Shown: positions 6,905-14,488 of the stretch, piece by piece
Numbering within the stretch: position 1 is the first letter of the stretch
Layout: each line of letters opens with the position of its first letter
Origin: Candidatus Wildermuthbacteria bacterium RIFCSPHIGHO2_02_FULL_45_25
GTDB taxonomy: Bacteria > Patescibacteriota > Minisyncoccia > Minisyncoccales > UBA10102
DNA: 35,304 nt
Assembly: GCA_001823215.1 (NCBI GenBank)
Contig: MHTV01000006.1
Location: forward strand, 1-35,304
Reading direction: 5' to 3'
Program-made: the position numbers and the translations under genes
Notes under the pieces: model-generated
The model's database searches: none
Seen by the model: only the letters and a program-made list of their open reading frames with translations
What the model was told of the DNA's origin: nothing

Positions 6905-6962
6905 CTCTCGCGTAGCGATATCTTGTCTCTTGGCATAAAGACAACATATCGCTACGCGAGAG
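6905..6962. repeat. Long 24-bp inverted repeat in a non-coding gap
   Basis: Arms 6905-6928 and 6939-6962 pair at 23 of 24 positions around a 10-nt loop. The foot is CTCTCGCGTAGCGATAT. The gap 6800-7090 holds this hairpin, the neighbouring terminator and a promoter; I see no gene in it. The core of the A/B/C elements is absent. Confidence 0.75.
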
Positions 6963-7090
6963 TTTCCGTCAGATAAAGAAAAGAACTTCTGGTACCCTCG
7001 AAGAAGTGTTGATGATACTTCTTATGTACTTATTGTATCAAGACAAGAATCGGGGTCAAGGGGAGTTTTCCACAAGCAATGCTTGCGCGC

Positions 7091-7411
7091 TTACTTTATG
7101 TTCGCCCCTACGGAAACTTCACGATCTGGCTCCAAAACCACCGGCCCTCCAAGAGTATCCGCGGCCAAAAGCATGCCCTGGCTTTCCAAACCCATAAGCT
7201 TTCTGGGTTCGAGATTAGCCACAATGATAATTTCTTTCGCAATTACATCTTCAGGATTATACATCTTGCCGATACCGGCTATAATTTGGCGTTTTTCTTC
7301 TCCAAGATCAACCTGAAGTCGCAGAAGCTTATCTGAACCTTCCACGCGCGCAGCTTCAAGAATCTTTGCGACGCGCAACTCAAGTTTTTGAAAATCAGAA
7401 TATGGAATCAT
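7091..7411 (-). CDS. tRNA-binding (OB-fold) domain protein, MetG C-terminal/Trbp111-like
   Basis: 106 aa consisting of just the EMAP/Trbp111-type OB domain: DFQKLELRVAKILEAARVEG, then LLRLQVDLGEEKRQIIAGI, YNPEDVIAKEIIIVANLEPRKLMG and SQGMLLAA. In many bacteria this domain forms the C-terminus of methionyl-tRNA synthetase and increases tRNA affinity; as a separate chain it acts as a dimeric structure-specific tRNA binder. No synthetase catalytic domain is nearby in the window. Probably cytosolic. Confidence 0.9.
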   Translation of the reverse strand: MIPYSDFQKLELRVAKILEAARVEGSDKLLRLQVDLGEEKRQIIAGIGKMYNPEDVIAKEIIIVANLEPRKLMGLESQGMLLAADTLGGPVVLEPDREVSVGANIK

Positions 7412-7441
7412 ACGTTTTCTTCTATCATTTCCCCGTTCTCA

Positions 7442-7470
7442 AGCAAAGAGAGCTCCGCGCTCTCTTTGCT
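7442..7470. terminator. Strong hairpin between the 7480-7908 and 7091-7411 genes
   Basis: A 12-bp perfect stem (AGCAAAGAGAGC and complement) with loop TCCGC. The T-rich tail (TTTTTTCTTTTT) is on the plus-strand side, so as an intrinsic terminator it points against the local genes. On the minus strand it could still pause polymerase or protect mRNA ends. Confidence 0.5.
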
Positions 7471-7479
7471 TTTTTCTTT

Positions 7480-7908
7480 TTATTCTGCAGGTAGCGTATC
7501 CGATGAAGATTGCTGAACTTTGCTCTCGCGCTCATTTTTTCCTTTCACGGATGGTTTCTTTCTTTTTCCCCCTTCAATTTCTCGCCGCACATTCCGCCAG
7601 TGTTTCTTCATTTCGGCAACTATCTGTTCCACATCCATTTGGTCTATACTCTTCATCTTGCGATATTTTTCCGCGACTGTTTCCACCGCGCGATGATAAG
7701 CTTCTTCATTGATCTCTTTCAATTTCTCAAGTTGCTCGATAACTTCCCCTTTCATCTTAATCGCCCATCCTCTTAATTTTTTGCGTTGGCTTGCTCCCTT
7801 CGACGTTCCATAAAGAAAATATGCCCCCGCAGCCGCCGCGGCAACCAATGCGGTACCGATCCCCAATGTTTTGCCAATGCTTGAATGCTCTTTCTTCTTT
7901 GAAACCAT
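7480..7908 (-). CDS. YtxH-like membrane-anchored protein
   Basis: 142 aa from the ATG at 7908; the ORF track begins three codons earlier at a TTG. After a polar N-terminus comes a short Ala/Gly-rich membrane helix (GIGTALVAAAAAGAYFLYG) followed by SKGASQRKKLRGW, as in YtxH-like proteins, then a charged helical domain and a Lys/Ser-rich tail. The membrane segment with a Gly-rich helix and adjacent basic stretch resembles small stress/envelope proteins of unknown mechanism. It is last in a row of four small envelope genes. Confidence 0.75.
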   Translation of the reverse strand: MVSKKKEHSSIGKTLGIGTALVAAAAAGAYFLYGTSKGASQRKKLRGWAIKMKGEVIEQLEKLKEINEEAYHRAVETVAEKYRKMKSIDQMDVEQIVAEMKKHWRNVRREIEGGKRKKPSVKGKNERESKVQQSSSDTLPAE

Positions 7909-7926
7909 AGATTCCAAAGTGAACTA

Positions 7927-8238
7927 CTATTCAGAAGTAGATTCACTGTCTTTTTTTCTTCGGGCCGACCTTTTTCTTTTTCCCCATACGGTACTGCCAA
8001 ACTGCAGCAACTTGCCAATGTTGAAAGCTTTTTTCCCTTCTTCCTTTACATAAGAGCGCAAATCCTCAATATCGTTGATAATCTGATCGCTTTCCTCCCG
8101 AAATTTTCGCACAATATATCGCAGATCGCGTAAAATCTGAACAACGTAGAAAAGGGCGACACAGCACACAAGAGTAATGAGAACTGCCGCAATGCTCGTA
8201 ATAAAGAAGAAAATATCCGCTTTGACGAGTGTATCCAT
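7927..8238 (-). CDS. Small membrane protein with a cytoplasmic helical tail
   Basis: 103 aa. One long N-terminal hydrophobic segment (about 9-35, ITSIAAVLITLVCCVALFYVV) is followed by an amphipathic charged helix (RDLRYIVRKFREESDQIINDIEDL) and a very basic C-terminus with KRKRSARRKK. The layout resembles DUF948-type proteins, but I do not claim membership. The gene lies 18 nt upstream of the YtxH-like gene and 4 nt downstream of the next gene, so it is probably co-transcribed. Confidence 0.72.
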   Translation of the reverse strand: MDTLVKADIFFFITSIAAVLITLVCCVALFYVVQILRDLRYIVRKFREESDQIINDIEDLRSYVKEEGKKAFNIGKLLQFGSTVWGKRKRSARRKKDSESTSE

Positions 8239-8242
8239 AAGA

Positions 8243-8524
8243 TTACAAAGATTGCATTTCCCGATCTATTCCTTGAAGTTCTGCTTCCAGTCCCGCATCC
8301 AATTCAATCGCTTCTAAATCTTTTTCAATCGCACCAGTCAGATCAGAAGGAGGCGCCGAAGGACTTGTTTGCAAGGTGGGAGTCGGCAGAGGAGAAACCG
8401 CAGGATATGCCTGAAACTCATTCTGCAATTTTTTTTGTTGCGTCAGAAGAAAAGCAAGCCCTCCAATCAAGATGAGAACTCCTCCCACTCCAAGAACGCT
8501 ATAGATAATTTTTTTGTTATTCAT
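8243..8524 (-). CDS. Small single-pass membrane protein with Pro-rich spacer
   Basis: 93 aa. N-terminal basic residues, then a Gly/Leu-rich helix (IIYSVLGVGGVLILIGGLAFLL), a Gln/Lys stretch, a Pro/Ser/Thr linker (SPLPTPTLQTSPSAPPS) and an acidic amphipathic helix. The shape fits a type II membrane anchor exposing a short helical module outside. Family not recognised. It lies 3 nt downstream of the secreted coiled-coil gene. Confidence 0.72.
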   Translation of the reverse strand: MNNKKIIYSVLGVGGVLILIGGLAFLLTQQKKLQNEFQAYPAVSPLPTPTLQTSPSAPPSDLTGAIEKDLEAIELDAGLEAELQGIDREMQSL

Positions 8525-8527
8525 ATA

Positions 8528-9331
8528 TTATTCGATTTCAGTTTCCGAATCTTCGACCTCAAGCTCATCCACGCGTGGAATCTTCGCCAGAGATTTCAAG
8601 GATTCATGCGCCGCGTCTCGCGCTAAAGAAATGCTTGTTTTCACTGCCTCCAAATCCGCGCGCAACCGATCGCGTTCCGCTTGAATATCGGTCTTGAGCT
8701 CTTGCGCATTATCCGCTTGAAATTCGTACACTTTTCCGGCTTGCGTCTGAACTGAACTTCGCGCGGCTTCAATTGCCGCTTTCGCCTCCGCAATCTTCGC
8801 TCGAACCTCCGCGACATCCTGTCCATTGGCCGCAGCTTTATCCGCTCTTTGTTCAATACGCTCAACAGCTTCCGTCAGTTTGTCGGTAACTTTTTCAAAA
8901 TGCTTGGTTATTCTGTCATTCACTTTATTAAGAGCATCATACAAATGCTCTGCCGTTTTTCTCTTTTTACTATCCTTGATACCCTCCAAGCGTTTTTTCA
9001 CTTCTTCCCTTTTTTCCTCCAGACGAGTTTTCACTTCTTCCCGCTTTGCCTCAAGTTTTGCCTTGAACTCTTCTTTCTTTTTCTCTACTTGATCCTTCGC
9101 CATTTCCCGCCGTTCATTGAACGCTTTTACTGTTTCCTTCTCAATCTTGGAAACACGGTGAATCGCATTTTCCCGCATTGCCCGCTCTGTTTTTTCATTC
9201 ATCTGATTCTGCGCCTCCTTCAAATGATTTTCCGCGTCCTCTTTCACTCGTAAAGAATCGAATATCTGCGCGTGTACGCTCTGCCCTATCGCAAGTGCCA
9301 TGATCGCCATAAGAAAAATAATTCGCTTCAT
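8528..9331 (-). CDS. Secreted coiled-coil protein
   Basis: 267 aa with a clear signal peptide (MKRIIFLMAIMALAIGQSVHA, cleavage after HA). The mature chain is almost wholly charged helix with strong Glu/Lys periodicity, for example repeated KREEVKTRLEEKREEVKKRL around residues 95-115, and an acidic tail. It probably forms a long coiled coil outside the membrane. Family not recognised. It is first in a four-gene envelope group and has its own promoter, divergent from the plus-strand flavoprotein gene. Confidence 0.82.
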   Translation of the reverse strand: MKRIIFLMAIMALAIGQSVHAQIFDSLRVKEDAENHLKEAQNQMNEKTERAMRENAIHRVSKIEKETVKAFNERREMAKDQVEKKKEEFKAKLEAKREEVKTRLEEKREEVKKRLEGIKDSKKRKTAEHLYDALNKVNDRITKHFEKVTDKLTEAVERIEQRADKAAANGQDVAEVRAKIAEAKAAIEAARSSVQTQAGKVYEFQADNAQELKTDIQAERDRLRADLEAVKTSISLARDAAHESLKSLAKIPRVDELEVEDSETEIE

Positions 9332-9350
9332 GAAAAATTAAAATACATTA

Positions 9351-9380
9351 ATTATATACAAACAAAAACCTTTGCGACAA
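9351..9380 (-). promoter_or_regulatory. Promoter of the envelope group (minus strand)
   Basis: TTGTCG (9375-9380), 18-nt spacer and perfect TATAAT (9351-9356) on the minus strand, about 20 nt from the start codon at 9331. Confidence 0.65.
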
Positions 9381-9398
9381 TCTTGGATTATCTTCAAG

Positions 9399-9427
9399 TT
9401 GCCGATTTTCACTCCTATAGTTATAAT
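9399..9427 (+). promoter_or_regulatory. Promoter of the flavoprotein gene (plus strand)
   Basis: TTGCCG (9399-9404), 17-nt spacer and perfect TATAAT (9422-9427), about 31 nt from the ATG at 9459. Its -35 lies only 19 nt from the divergent -35, so the two promoters may interfere with or be regulated together. Confidence 0.7.
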
Positions 9428-9458
9428 TATACCAAGCCATTCTTGAAGAACAAGCGCT

Positions 9459-10145
9459 ATGAAACTTACCTTTGTGGAAAAACAGCGGGAAACGAAAGAT
9501 TGCTTTTCTTTTTTCTTTCAAACCGAACAACCCATTTCATGGAAAGCAGGGCAATATCTTCATATTACCCTCCCTCACCAGAATCCAGATGCCAGAGGGA
9601 TTAAACGATATGTTACGATTGCTTCCGCTCCTTATGAAGGCCACATTCGGATTACCATGCGTATTGATCCCCTCCATTCAAGCAGTTTTAAAAAAGCTCT
9701 TATGGACTTGCGCAAGGGTGAGAGTATGGAATCCAGCGATCCGCGAGGCAATTTTACTGTAGATGACCCATCGCAACCTATGATTTGGATCGCGGGAGGA
9801 ATCGGCATTACCCCTTATCGCTCGATTCTTGCAGATTTAGATTATCGCCGCGAACCAATCAACGTACAACTTTTATACGCCAACCGAGACCGGGATATTG
9901 TCTTTAAGGATACTCTGGAAAACATCGCGCGCACTCATGAACATTTTCGCATCTCCTACGCGGTGGATCCGATACGCATCAACGCCGATTTCATACACAA
10001 AAACGTTCCCGATCTTGCCCTCCCCATTTTTTATCTTTCAGGCCCTCTGTCAATGGTCAATATGTTGGAGCAAGAACTTCATGTCCTCGGTATTCCAGAT
10101 ACCCGCATCAAGACAGATCATTTCCCTGGATATGAAGCGATCTAG
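9459..10145 (+). CDS. Ferredoxin-NADP reductase-like FAD/NAD(P)-binding oxidoreductase
   Basis: 228 aa, the only confident plus-strand gene. The FAD domain shows WKAGQYLHITLP and RYVTIASAP (near 49-57), the family RxYS-type flavin motif with Val in place of Ser. The NAD(P) domain shows WIAGGIGITPYRSIL near 111 and LLYANRDRDIVF, and the chain ends KTDHFPGY, matching the C-terminal acidic/aromatic region of the family. It moves electrons between NAD(P)H and a protein or small acceptor. There is no ferredoxin domain and no partner gene nearby, so the acceptor is unknown. The upstream promoter is strong. Confidence 0.9.
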   Translation: MKLTFVEKQRETKDCFSFFFQTEQPISWKAGQYLHITLPHQNPDARGIKRYVTIASAPYEGHIRITMRIDPLHSSSFKKALMDLRKGESMESSDPRGNFTVDDPSQPMIWIAGGIGITPYRSILADLDYRREPINVQLLYANRDRDIVFKDTLENIARTHEHFRISYAVDPIRINADFIHKNVPDLALPIFYLSGPLSMVNMLEQELHVLGIPDTRIKTDHFPGYEAI

Positions 10146-10188
10146 CATCGAGAAGTAATCTTCTTCCAAAAAGATTCTGAACTAACTA

Positions 10189-10216
10189 TTGACTTTAGGC
10201 CCCCACAATCTACAAT
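10189..10216 (+). promoter_or_regulatory. Sigma70-like promoter of the candidate ncRNA
   Basis: TTGACT (10189-10194), 16-nt spacer and TACAAT (10211-10216), five of six matches in each box. It lies 44 nt after the flavoprotein stop with no recognisable ORF immediately downstream. Confidence 0.6.
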
Positions 10217-10222
10217 AGATAG

Positions 10223-10417
10223 TGAGAAGCGATATCAAATCAATGCGCGAATTTTCGCAAGGGTCCTCGCGTAACTTCTCTAATATGTGGACTCTGAAAG
10301 TTTTCAAAGCATTTCCCTTTGAAAACTATAAGGAAGTTCATATCTCTATATGTTCGGAGATAAAAAACAGCCCGCCTAGTCATCACGCTTCAGGGCGCCT
10401 CACGGCGCCCTGTTTTT
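10223..10417 (+). ncRNA. Candidate structured ncRNA of unknown class (about 195 nt)
   Basis: The gap 10146-10478 has no supported gene, but it contains a promoter, internal stems and a terminator in the right order. Visible helices are GAGAAG with CTTCTC (about 10224-10280, enclosing a CGCGA/TCGCG stem), a perfect 11-bp hairpin AGTTTTCAAAG/CTTTGAAAACT (about 10299-10327), and TATCTC/GAGATA (about 10341-10362). A plus-strand terminator ends it. I could not match it to tmRNA, RNase P, SRP RNA or 6S RNA by motif. The plus ORF in this region runs through the terminator and looks non-coding. Confidence 0.45.
10391..10417 (+). terminator. Intrinsic terminator of the candidate ncRNA
   Basis: CAGGGCGCC/GGCGCCCTG, a 9-bp perfect stem with a TCAC loop, followed by TTTTTATT on the plus strand. 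Confidence 0.85.
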
Positions 10418-10429
10418 ATTGTTTCCCAT

Positions 10430-10469
10430 GAGAAAAAGCGCGCGGATTCATCTCTGCGCGCTTTTTCTC
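10430..10469 (-). terminator. Hairpin terminator after the 53-aa gene
   Basis: A 14-bp perfect stem (GAGAAAAAGCGCGC with its complement, 12-nt loop). On the minus strand the 3' arm is GCGCGCTTTTTCTC, so the U-run forms part of the stem foot. It begins 10 nt after the small gene's stop codon. Confidence 0.7.
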
Positions 10470-10478
10470 ATTCACTTT

Positions 10479-10640
10479 CTACTCTCCAATCTCTTTCTTG
10501 AGCTGTTCAAACGTATGTTTCTTTGCTTCCATTACTGATTGTCCGCTTGCCTTCGAGGCCTGCTCAAACGTTTTTTCGGTAATATTTTGTGGATTGCCCA
10601 TATCATCTTTGGGCATTCCGCATCCGCAGTTGTAACACAT
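10479..10640 (-). CDS. Small Cys-motif protein (53 aa), absent from the ORF track
   Basis: The minus-strand ATG at 10640 opens a 53-codon frame ending TAG at 10479. It begins MCYNCGCGMPKDDMGNP, with three Cys in CxxCxC spacing, then an amphipathic helical part with two related pieces, KTFEQASKASG and HTFEQLKKEIG. The CxxCxC start suggests a metal site. I have the impression that short proteins of this MCYNCGCG type recur in Patescibacteria genomes; this is memory, not a search. A hairpin terminator follows. No strong Shine-Dalgarno is visible. Function unknown. Confidence 0.8.
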   Translation of the reverse strand: MCYNCGCGMPKDDMGNPQNITEKTFEQASKASGQSVMEAKKHTFEQLKKEIGE

Positions 10641-10703
10641 AGCTTTGATCTGATGGTATCACTCAAACCAATTTATATTCCAATATCGTCTGACCTTTGT
10701 GCT

Positions 10704-11588
10704 TTACTCTTTTCCTTCTACGTCAACTAATTCCACTTCAAAGATAAGTTTTGCGTTTGGAGGAATAACATCCCCATAACCAGCTGGCCCATATCCTAAT
10801 TCCGAAGGAATAATCAGCTTCCGCTTCCCCCCCTCTTTCATGCCTCCAATCCCTAATTCCCATCCTCGAATCACACGCCCGGCTCCCAATTGAAACGTAA
10901 ACGTTTCCCCCCGATCATACGAGCTATCAAATTTTTCCCCATTTTCCAGCCGCCCTTCATAATGCACCTTAAGAACATCCCCTGTCGCCGCCTCGGCTCC
11001 GTCCCCTTGTTCAATATCCTGAATAAGCAATTCAACGTTCGTTCCGACTTGCGCCGTAAGTATTTCTCCGCAGGAAATGATCACGTCTTTTTGCTCTTCT
11101 GATTGGCGTAGCGTCAATGAAAGAGGCAGTCGCGCGAGCAAATCTTTCAAAGGAGCTTCTACCGTAGTGGTAGATCCTCTGATTTGAAACTGCTCCAACC
11201 ACGCGGCAGATTCCAGATCGAAGAGGCGCTCTCCTGCTTCATGGCATGTTCCCTGATACAGAGCAGCCGGCCGCAACACCGCATCCCCGTCTCCTTCCAC
11301 AGCAAACGTAACTTCGGTGGCACCATCTGTCTTGCCAACAAACATCGCCCTTCCTCCTGCTTTCAAGTCCTTTTGAGGATGCATGTCAAAAGCGATCGCC
11401 CTGGTTTCCAATGCCGCCATCGCAGATGAAGGAAGAGGATTTACCGATCCCAAATAATCAGAACTATCTCTCGACAAGAATGTTCTGCTCGTATAATACA
11501 AAGCAATTCCTCCGCCGATAATGAGCGCAAATATCAATGGGATGAGAGGCAATGTCCGTCCGCTTTGGAATTTCATGGGTATATTCAT
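10704..11588 (-). CDS. Membrane-anchored FKBP-type peptidyl-prolyl isomerase
   Basis: 294 aa. An N-terminal membrane helix ([20 protein letters not shown], about 13-32) anchors an extracytoplasmic chain. Residues about 60-175 form a domain I cannot name firmly ([21 protein letters not shown], then [11 protein letters not shown]). The C-terminal FKBP domain (about 206-292) is complete: [19 protein letters not shown], the FxLGxGxVIxGWxxGIxGM pattern, and LGYGPAG with [16 protein letters not shown]. It would speed prolyl isomerisation of exported proteins near the membrane. It is likely monocistronic, with a LOG-family gene upstream. Confidence 0.93.
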   Translation of the reverse strand: MNIPMKFQSGRTLPLIPLIFALIIGGGIALYYTSRTFLSRDSSDYLGSVNPLPSSAMAALETRAIAFDMHPQKDLKAGGRAMFVGKTDGATEVTFAVEGDGDAVLRPAALYQGTCHEAGERLFDLESAAWLEQFQIRGSTTTVEAPLKDLLARLPLSLTLRQSEEQKDVIISCGEILTAQVGTNVELLIQDIEQGDGAEAATGDVLKVHYEGRLENGEKFDSSYDRGETFTFQLGAGRVIRGWELGIGGMKEGGKRKLIIPSELGYGPAGYGDVIPPNAKLIFEVELVDVEGKE

Positions 11589-11619
11589 AACTATCTAATT
11601 GATTTATAATACCTCGCTT

Positions 11620-12330
11620 TTATTGTTTCACCATTTGAGAGATCGCGTCAAATGCCTCGTCCGCGTTTTCGACCAACTGATAAATCTTCATGTCGTCTTT
11701 AGCTATCGCTTCGTATGTTTCGTACAAATTCTGCTCGATCCAAGTAAGCAATGGCGACCAATAATCTTTTCCGATTAAGATAATCGGAACTGGTTCAATT
11801 TTTTTTGTTTGCACCAATGTTACGATTTCGAAAAATTCATCTAATGTTCCAAATCCTCCAGGGAAGAATACGTAGACTTCCGAGGCAAATGCCAACATCA
11901 CCTTCCGGACAAAAAAGTAATAAAACGCTGCTGATTCTTTCACATATTCATTCGTTCGCTGTTCCGCCTTCAATCGGATATTTAACCCTGCGGATTGTCC
12001 TCCCGCTTGCCATGCTCCTCTGTTCGCGGCCTCCATAATTCCAGGCCCTCCCCCCGTAATAATCGCGAAGCCCGCCATGGAAAGTTGATACGCTAATTTG
12101 GTAGCTTCCTGATACAGAGCATGCTCGAATCCGTAGCGGGCGCTTCCAAAGAAAGTTGCCGTTAAACCGTAATTGCGCAAGAAATGGAATCCCGTCATGA
12201 ACTCTTCCATGATCTTCTGCAGACGTTCCGATTCCTCAAGTTCGTTTGGATCGGAAAGATTGAGTTCTTCAATACGGGAACCGGTAAAGCAAATTTGATT
12301 CGGCTGACGTTTTGTTTTTTTGTGAGCCAT
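11620..12330 (-). CDS. LOG family protein (TIGR00730-type Rossmann fold)
   Basis: 236 aa. Diagnostic motifs are ITGGGPGIMEAANRGA near residue 92 and FFPGGFGTLDEFFEIVTLVQ near 155 (PGGxGTxxE, the catalytic and nucleotide-binding motif), then VPIILIGKDYWSPLL. LOG/YgdH-type enzymes release nucleobases from nucleoside monophosphates; the plant members make cytokinins. The N-terminal 40 residues are polar and basic, longer than the minimal LOG fold. Exact substrate cannot be read from sequence. Cytosolic, no signal peptide. Confidence 0.9.
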   Translation of the reverse strand: MAHKKTKRQPNQICFTGSRIEELNLSDPNELEESERLQKIMEEFMTGFHFLRNYGLTATFFGSARYGFEHALYQEATKLAYQLSMAGFAIITGGGPGIMEAANRGAWQAGGQSAGLNIRLKAEQRTNEYVKESAAFYYFFVRKVMLAFASEVYVFFPGGFGTLDEFFEIVTLVQTKKIEPVPIILIGKDYWSPLLTWIEQNLYETYEAIAKDDMKIYQLVENADEAFDAISQMVKQ

Positions 12331-12354
12331 ACAGAGATTTCATCATTACATCAA

Positions 12355-13494
12355 TTATGAAGAAGATTTGATTGCCAGACGCGCGGCTCCCAAACCAAAC
12401 AGGACTGCAAAGAAAGAAAGCGCCCATCCCATGACAGGCACGGACGCAAGCAAAGAAAAGACAAGCAATCCTGCAATGAATTTTCCATATAAGGGAACTT
12501 GCCAACGGATACGTGCCAAATCAAACAATACCACACCAATCCACATCATCACAAGGATACGCGCGGTATACAAGATCAGGGAGGAAAGCGTCAGTAATAT
12601 AACCCCCAAAGGGATTCCCACAATTGTAAGAATCAGCAACCCTGCCACAATGGGAATAATAAGGAGCGCGGAAATACCCTTGCGAAACACTTGCCATTTG
12701 CGATGAGAAAGAGCTTCAATGCTTCGTTGAGAAAAACCAGGGAAAAACCGCGTTACAACGAACCCCAACACAAGCGTGGTAAGAAAATGAATCGCTGCCA
12801 CGATTGGTTGCCACATACTCCAACCAGACCAGCCAAGCCATTGCACAATGCTCTGTGCGCCAAGCGGTTCATACTGGCTTACGATTCCTCCAAGACCGCT
12901 GGGATTGGCGATGGAAGCGGAATTCTTGCTCCAATACGTAATGTCTTTCTGCACCGATGCCCCATGAGTAAACCGAATCGTATCCACCGCAGCTTCAATG
13001 GCGCCGCCCACCGGCCCGGCGATCGTAAGCGAACGGCCGCCGGTTTTGATATTTCCAAACACCGACCCTTCCAAAGTCATATTCCCTCCGGCTGTTATAA
13101 CATTCCGCCCGACAGCCGAAGAATTGGTAGCATCAATGTTCATCGCAGCTACCGTAAGATTTCTTCCGACAGTTCCGCTTAAAATAAACTGACCTGCAAG
13201 CGCTCTCACATTATTCTGCACAGTTCCAGAAATGGTTACCATTCCCCCGGCGGCGATCAAATCTCCCGTGATAATTCCAGAAACAATCACTTGTCCTCCC
13301 GCCGCATACACATCTCCATCAACCATGCCAGCGATTTCCACCGCTTCTCCAACCGCCGCGTAATCTCCTTCATAGAGCTGGCCCGCTTCCACAACTCTTC
13401 GTCCCGCTCCCCCATCTTGGTTGGCAAATACAAACGCCCCTCCAAAACAAGAGCTCGCAATAATAAATCCAGTTATCCAAAGAAATATTCGCAT
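12355..13494 (-). CDS. Bactofilin-like polymer-forming repeat protein with membrane domain
   Basis: 379 aa from the ATG at 13494. A signal peptide (MRIFLWITGFIIASSCFGGAFVFA) is followed by a right-handed beta-helix region of short repeats such as EIAGMVDGDVYAAGGQVIVSG and GDLIAAGGMVTISG, about residues 40-180, as in polymer-forming cytoskeletal (bactofilin-type) domains. The C-terminal half has four to five membrane helices (AAIHFLTTLVLGFVV, ALLIIPIVAGLLILTIVG, LLVFSLLASVPVMGWALSF). The combination places the beta-helix outside the membrane, unlike classical cytoplasmic bactofilins. The track start 20 codons upstream runs through the -10 box and is rejected. Confidence 0.82.
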   Translation of the reverse strand: MRIFLWITGFIIASSCFGGAFVFANQDGGAGRRVVEAGQLYEGDYAAVGEAVEIAGMVDGDVYAAGGQVIVSGIITGDLIAAGGMVTISGTVQNNVRALAGQFILSGTVGRNLTVAAMNIDATNSSAVGRNVITAGGNMTLEGSVFGNIKTGGRSLTIAGPVGGAIEAAVDTIRFTHGASVQKDITYWSKNSASIANPSGLGGIVSQYEPLGAQSIVQWLGWSGWSMWQPIVAAIHFLTTLVLGFVVTRFFPGFSQRSIEALSHRKWQVFRKGISALLIIPIVAGLLILTIVGIPLGVILLTLSSLILYTARILVMMWIGVVLFDLARIRWQVPLYGKFIAGLLVFSLLASVPVMGWALSFFAVLFGLGAARLAIKSSS

Positions 13495-13501
13495 TGCATT
13501 T

Positions 13502-13529
13502 ATTATACCTTTTTCCTTTTGTCGCACAA
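13502..13529 (-). promoter_or_regulatory. Promoter giving a near-leaderless bactofilin-like mRNA
   Basis: TTGTGC (13524-13529), 16-nt spacer, perfect TATAAT (13502-13507) on the minus strand. The -10 ends 7 nt before the ATG at 13494, so transcription should start at or next to the start codon. Confidence 0.6.
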
Positions 13530-13535
13530 TTGAGC

Positions 13536-14396
13536 TTAAAAACCTTGAACACATACATTAAACTCTTGAACCTGCGTATTGTATTGGTCTGTATCGCTTT
13601 TCTGGCGCTCCGCATCGGTATTATACTCCTCCCCCAATGATTGATACGCGCGAACGAGTTCTTGATAATACGCGTCGTTCACCAGATACGATTGAAGCTC
13701 TTGGCGCATCTGTTCCAAGCGCAATCGCCGCTCTTGCAAGATCATATCCATTAATTTGATTTGCATGCCCAATGATTCATCTATTCGGGGGCATGAAGAT
13801 TTAGGCAAACCAAAAACCTGCACCGCGAGCCAAGTTTTTTCTCCTTCAAACGTTCCTTCTCTTGCCGCAATTCCAATTTCCGTGAATCGCGAATGCAAGA
13901 TATTCGCGCGATGCCCGGGACTATCCATCCATGCTCGCACGATATCTTTATCATCTTCATAATTTCCCAGAGCAAGATTTTCCCCCACCGCAATATATGC
14001 ATATCCTGCATTATTCGCAAACCATATTACGTTCTTGCCGGTCGGCGTTTCATGCGCAAAATACTGTTTCTCAAACATATCTTGAACTTTTCTCTCTGCG
14101 GCTTCATTGAGTTTGTCATTTTGCATGAAATCTTCTAATCCCGCCGCTCGGCGATACGAATTCGTCCATTGCAAAATGCCCTCTAAAGTAAGCACACTCT
14201 GACTCGTGCCGCCTTGAAGCCGTCTTAAAGAATCCGGAGCAAGCGTCTGATCCCCAGATTCCGACTGACGAGAAGAGAAACCATCTTTTATGGATTGAAC
14301 CTCAAGCAAAAAATTCCCGGGCAATCCGTTTTCGATCCCCGCAAATACCAGCGCAGCCATTCCCAGAACAAGAAAAACCAGAACAGCGAATTTCAT
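13536..14396 (-). CDS. Secreted CAP/SCP-domain protein
   Basis: 286 aa. The N-terminus is a signal peptide or anchor (FAVLVFLVLGMAALVFA). The CAP domain spans about 80-205: WTNSYRRAAGLEDF, FEKQYFAHETPTGKN, VGENLALGNY, AWMDSPGHRANILHSRFTEIG and TWLAVQVFG, including the conserved HE and SPGHRANIL motifs. The C-terminal 70 residues are a predicted coiled coil (LQERRLRLEQMRQELQSYL). Bacterial CAP proteins are extracellular; their activity is not settled. The gene sits in a run of envelope genes. Confidence 0.92.
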   Translation of the reverse strand: MKFAVLVFLVLGMAALVFAGIENGLPGNFLLEVQSIKDGFSSRQSESGDQTLAPDSLRRLQGGTSQSVLTLEGILQWTNSYRRAAGLEDFMQNDKLNEAAERKVQDMFEKQYFAHETPTGKNVIWFANNAGYAYIAVGENLALGNYEDDKDIVRAWMDSPGHRANILHSRFTEIGIAAREGTFEGEKTWLAVQVFGLPKSSCPRIDESLGMQIKLMDMILQERRLRLEQMRQELQSYLVNDAYYQELVRAYQSLGEEYNTDAERQKSDTDQYNTQVQEFNVCVQGF

Positions 14397-14488
14397 ACTA
14401 TACCTATACTATCAAACAATCACCGCGAGGGCGATTGCTCTATTCCTGTGAATGCATTTTCTCATGCAATCCCGGAAACGATATTTCT

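Noticed and set aside
10222-10431. 69-aa plus-strand ORF after the 10189 promoter
   Set aside because: It reads straight through a perfect terminator hairpin and has no start signal or recognisable domain; the region fits a non-coding RNA better.
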